5,943 nt of DNA. It comes from Candidatus Moranbacteria bacterium GW2011_GWE1_49_15 (GTDB lineage: Bacteria > Patescibacteriota > Minisyncoccia > Moranbacterales > GWC2-37-73). A model generated the notes under the pieces. The model had not been told where the DNA came from. It searched no databases and worked only from the letters and a program-made list of their open reading frames with translations. Numbering within the stretch: the first letter of the stretch is position 1; every line of letters begins with the position of its first letter. Of this stretch, positions 5,221 to 5,943 are shown one piece after another. The position numbers and the translations under genes were made by a program. The DNA is taken from positions 1 through 5,943 of the forward strand of contig LCPX01000041.1 of the NCBI GenBank assembly GCA_001003855.1, in the 5' to 3' direction.

Positions 5221-5243
5221 AAAACAGCCGACAGGAGGAAACC

Positions 5244-5774
5244 ATGGCCAAGGCAAAAGTGCTCGATCCGCTCGACATGCTCGCAAGTTTCCGTCTCTTT
5301 TTCTTCACCGACTTTAACGGCTTCAAGGAAACCAAGGGATACAAGGCGCAATTCGCGTATGTGCGTTCCTTCCCGGAAAAGAAACTCGACATCATGGTCA
5401 CCGTACCGCTTGCCGCTTGGCACGGCGGACCACTGAAGCCCGTCAAAGGGATGAAGATCCGCTTTTCGGTCATCTTTGAAGGAAAGGAATGCCTTATTCT
5501 CAAGGATTCGATTGCCAAGTTCGGTTGGCAGGACGTCTCCAAACGGAAAACGCAAGCCCTGATAGACTTGATCGACGACATCGGCACTTGCGGAAGATGC
5601 GGGGTTTATCATTACCCGAAACAAAAGATGGATGAGCAAGTGAATCCCAAGGGCACGCATTTCGTCCAGCTCATTTGTCCGGAATGCGACCGGACCGAAA
5701 CGACGTCCTACAGGCACAACCAGCTCAAGACGAGGCTGCACGAATTCCTCGACAGAAGCCGGATCCTGAAATAG
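5244..5774 (+). CDS. Unknown protein with a C-terminal zinc-ribbon-like site
   Basis: The protein has 176 residues and I recognise no family. The first 110 residues look like a mixed beta-rich domain, with hydrophobic strands such as KLDIMVTVPLAAW and KIRFSVIFEG. Cys116-X2-Cys119 (CGRC) and Cys145-X2-Cys148 (CPEC) are separated by 25 residues and should bind zinc. A basic tail (RHNQLKTRLHEFLDRSRILK) ends the protein, compatible with nucleic-acid or ribosome contact, which is inference. There is no signal peptide or membrane helix. AGGAGG at 5233-5238 with five bases of spacing sets the start. It is a single-gene unit with promoter at 5129 and terminator at 5801, divergent from the RDD gene and convergent with the partial gene at the right edge. 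The overall plan (unknown N-terminal domain, four cysteines, charged tail) recalls the gene at 3418, without visible sequence similarity. Confidence 0.85.
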   Translation: MAKAKVLDPLDMLASFRLFFFTDFNGFKETKGYKAQFAYVRSFPEKKLDIMVTVPLAAWHGGPLKPVKGMKIRFSVIFEGKECLILKDSIAKFGWQDVSKRKTQALIDLIDDIGTCGRCGVYHYPKQKMDEQVNPKGTHFVQLICPECDRTETTSYRHNQLKTRLHEFLDRSRILK

Positions 5775-5800
5775 CGACGCCGAACGACGCACGCAACCAA

Positions 5801-5832
5801 ACCCTCGGAAGATCCATTTCCGAGGGTTTTTT
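5801..5832 (+). terminator. Intrinsic terminator of the gene at 5244
   Basis: ACCCTCGGAA (5801-5810) pairs perfectly with TTCCGAGGGT (5818-5827) around a seven-base loop, followed by a T-run to 5832 and then CTTTGC. It lies 26 bases after the stop codon. Confidence 0.92.
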
Positions 5833-5838
5833 CTTTGC

Positions 5839-5867
5839 AAAAAAAGCGGCCCTTGCGGACCGCTTTT
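5839..5867 (-). terminator. Intrinsic terminator of the right-edge leftward gene
   Basis: AAAAGCGG-C-CC pairs with GG-A-CCGCTTTT around the loop TTGC, with one internal mismatch, and seven T residues follow on the minus strand (5839-5845). It lies 22 bases beyond the stop codon at 5890-5892, back to back with the terminator at 5801-5832. Confidence 0.85.
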
Positions 5868-5889
5868 AAAAATATATTCGAAAATTTCT

Positions 5890-5943
5890 TTAGGCCAACG
5901 CTTCCAATTCCCCCTTGAGCGATTCCATCGCCTGCACTCCCAC
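5890..5943 (-). CDS. C-terminal end of a leftward gene (partial)
   Basis: Only the last 17 codons and the TAA stop are inside the window, reading VGVQAMESLKGELEALA. The helical, acidic ending is common to many proteins and cannot be assigned. The reading is supported by an open frame to the edge and by a leftward terminator 22 bases after the stop codon. Confidence 0.6.
   Translation of the reverse strand: MGVQAMESLKGELEALA

Overview
The window looks like a chromosomal stretch from an uncultivated bacterium of the Patescibacteria/CPR type, most likely a Parcubacteria-like lineage. This assignment is inference from four things: densely packed small hypothetical genes, a zinc-ribbon/RDD membrane protein with a pilin-like tail, strong AGGAGG ribosome-binding sites, and almost every gene being its own short transcription unit. 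TGA is used as a stop codon (lysA and both small minus-strand genes), so the TGA-recoding code of Gracilibacteria/SR1 does not apply. I see no tRNA, rRNA, CRISPR, transposase, phage gene or attachment site.

Layout. Bases 1-140 hold the 3' end of something transcribed rightward (protein or RNA, unresolved), ending at a terminator that faces a leftward terminator. Bases 242-671 carry a leftward two-gene operon: a small single-pass membrane protein and a small cysteine-rich protein. After an intergenic region of about 290 bases with an imperfect palindrome and a good promoter comes a 250-residue soluble protein of unknown function (963-1715). Next is a divergent-subfamily diaminopimelate decarboxylase, lysA (1929-3218), the only confidently named enzyme. 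It is followed by a 173-residue unknown protein with a four-cysteine zinc site (3418-3939), a convergent leftward gene for a zinc-ribbon + RDD + pilin-like protein (4043-5008), a 176-residue unknown protein with a second type of four-cysteine zinc site (5244-5774), and the last 17 codons of a leftward gene at the right edge.

The four complete rightward genes share one design: a TTGACC/TTGACT -35 box, exactly 17 bases, a TAnnAT-like -10 box, a leader of roughly 70-80 bases, a near-perfect Shine-Dalgarno sequence, the gene, then an intrinsic terminator 20-26 bases after the stop codon. In three of the four a small stable hairpin sits 8-12 bases before the Shine-Dalgarno sequence. At convergent gene ends the two terminators are placed back to back, and two of these junctions share an identical 20-base linker.

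The genes do not form an obvious pathway. LysA would convert meso-diaminopimelate to lysine. The other proteins have no recognisable enzymatic role, although cysteine-based metal sites recur in three or four of them. I did not find a convincing complete new system. The best leads are the back-to-back terminator module, the unexplained transcript end at the left edge, the small membrane/cysteine-rich pair, and the three-part RDD protein.
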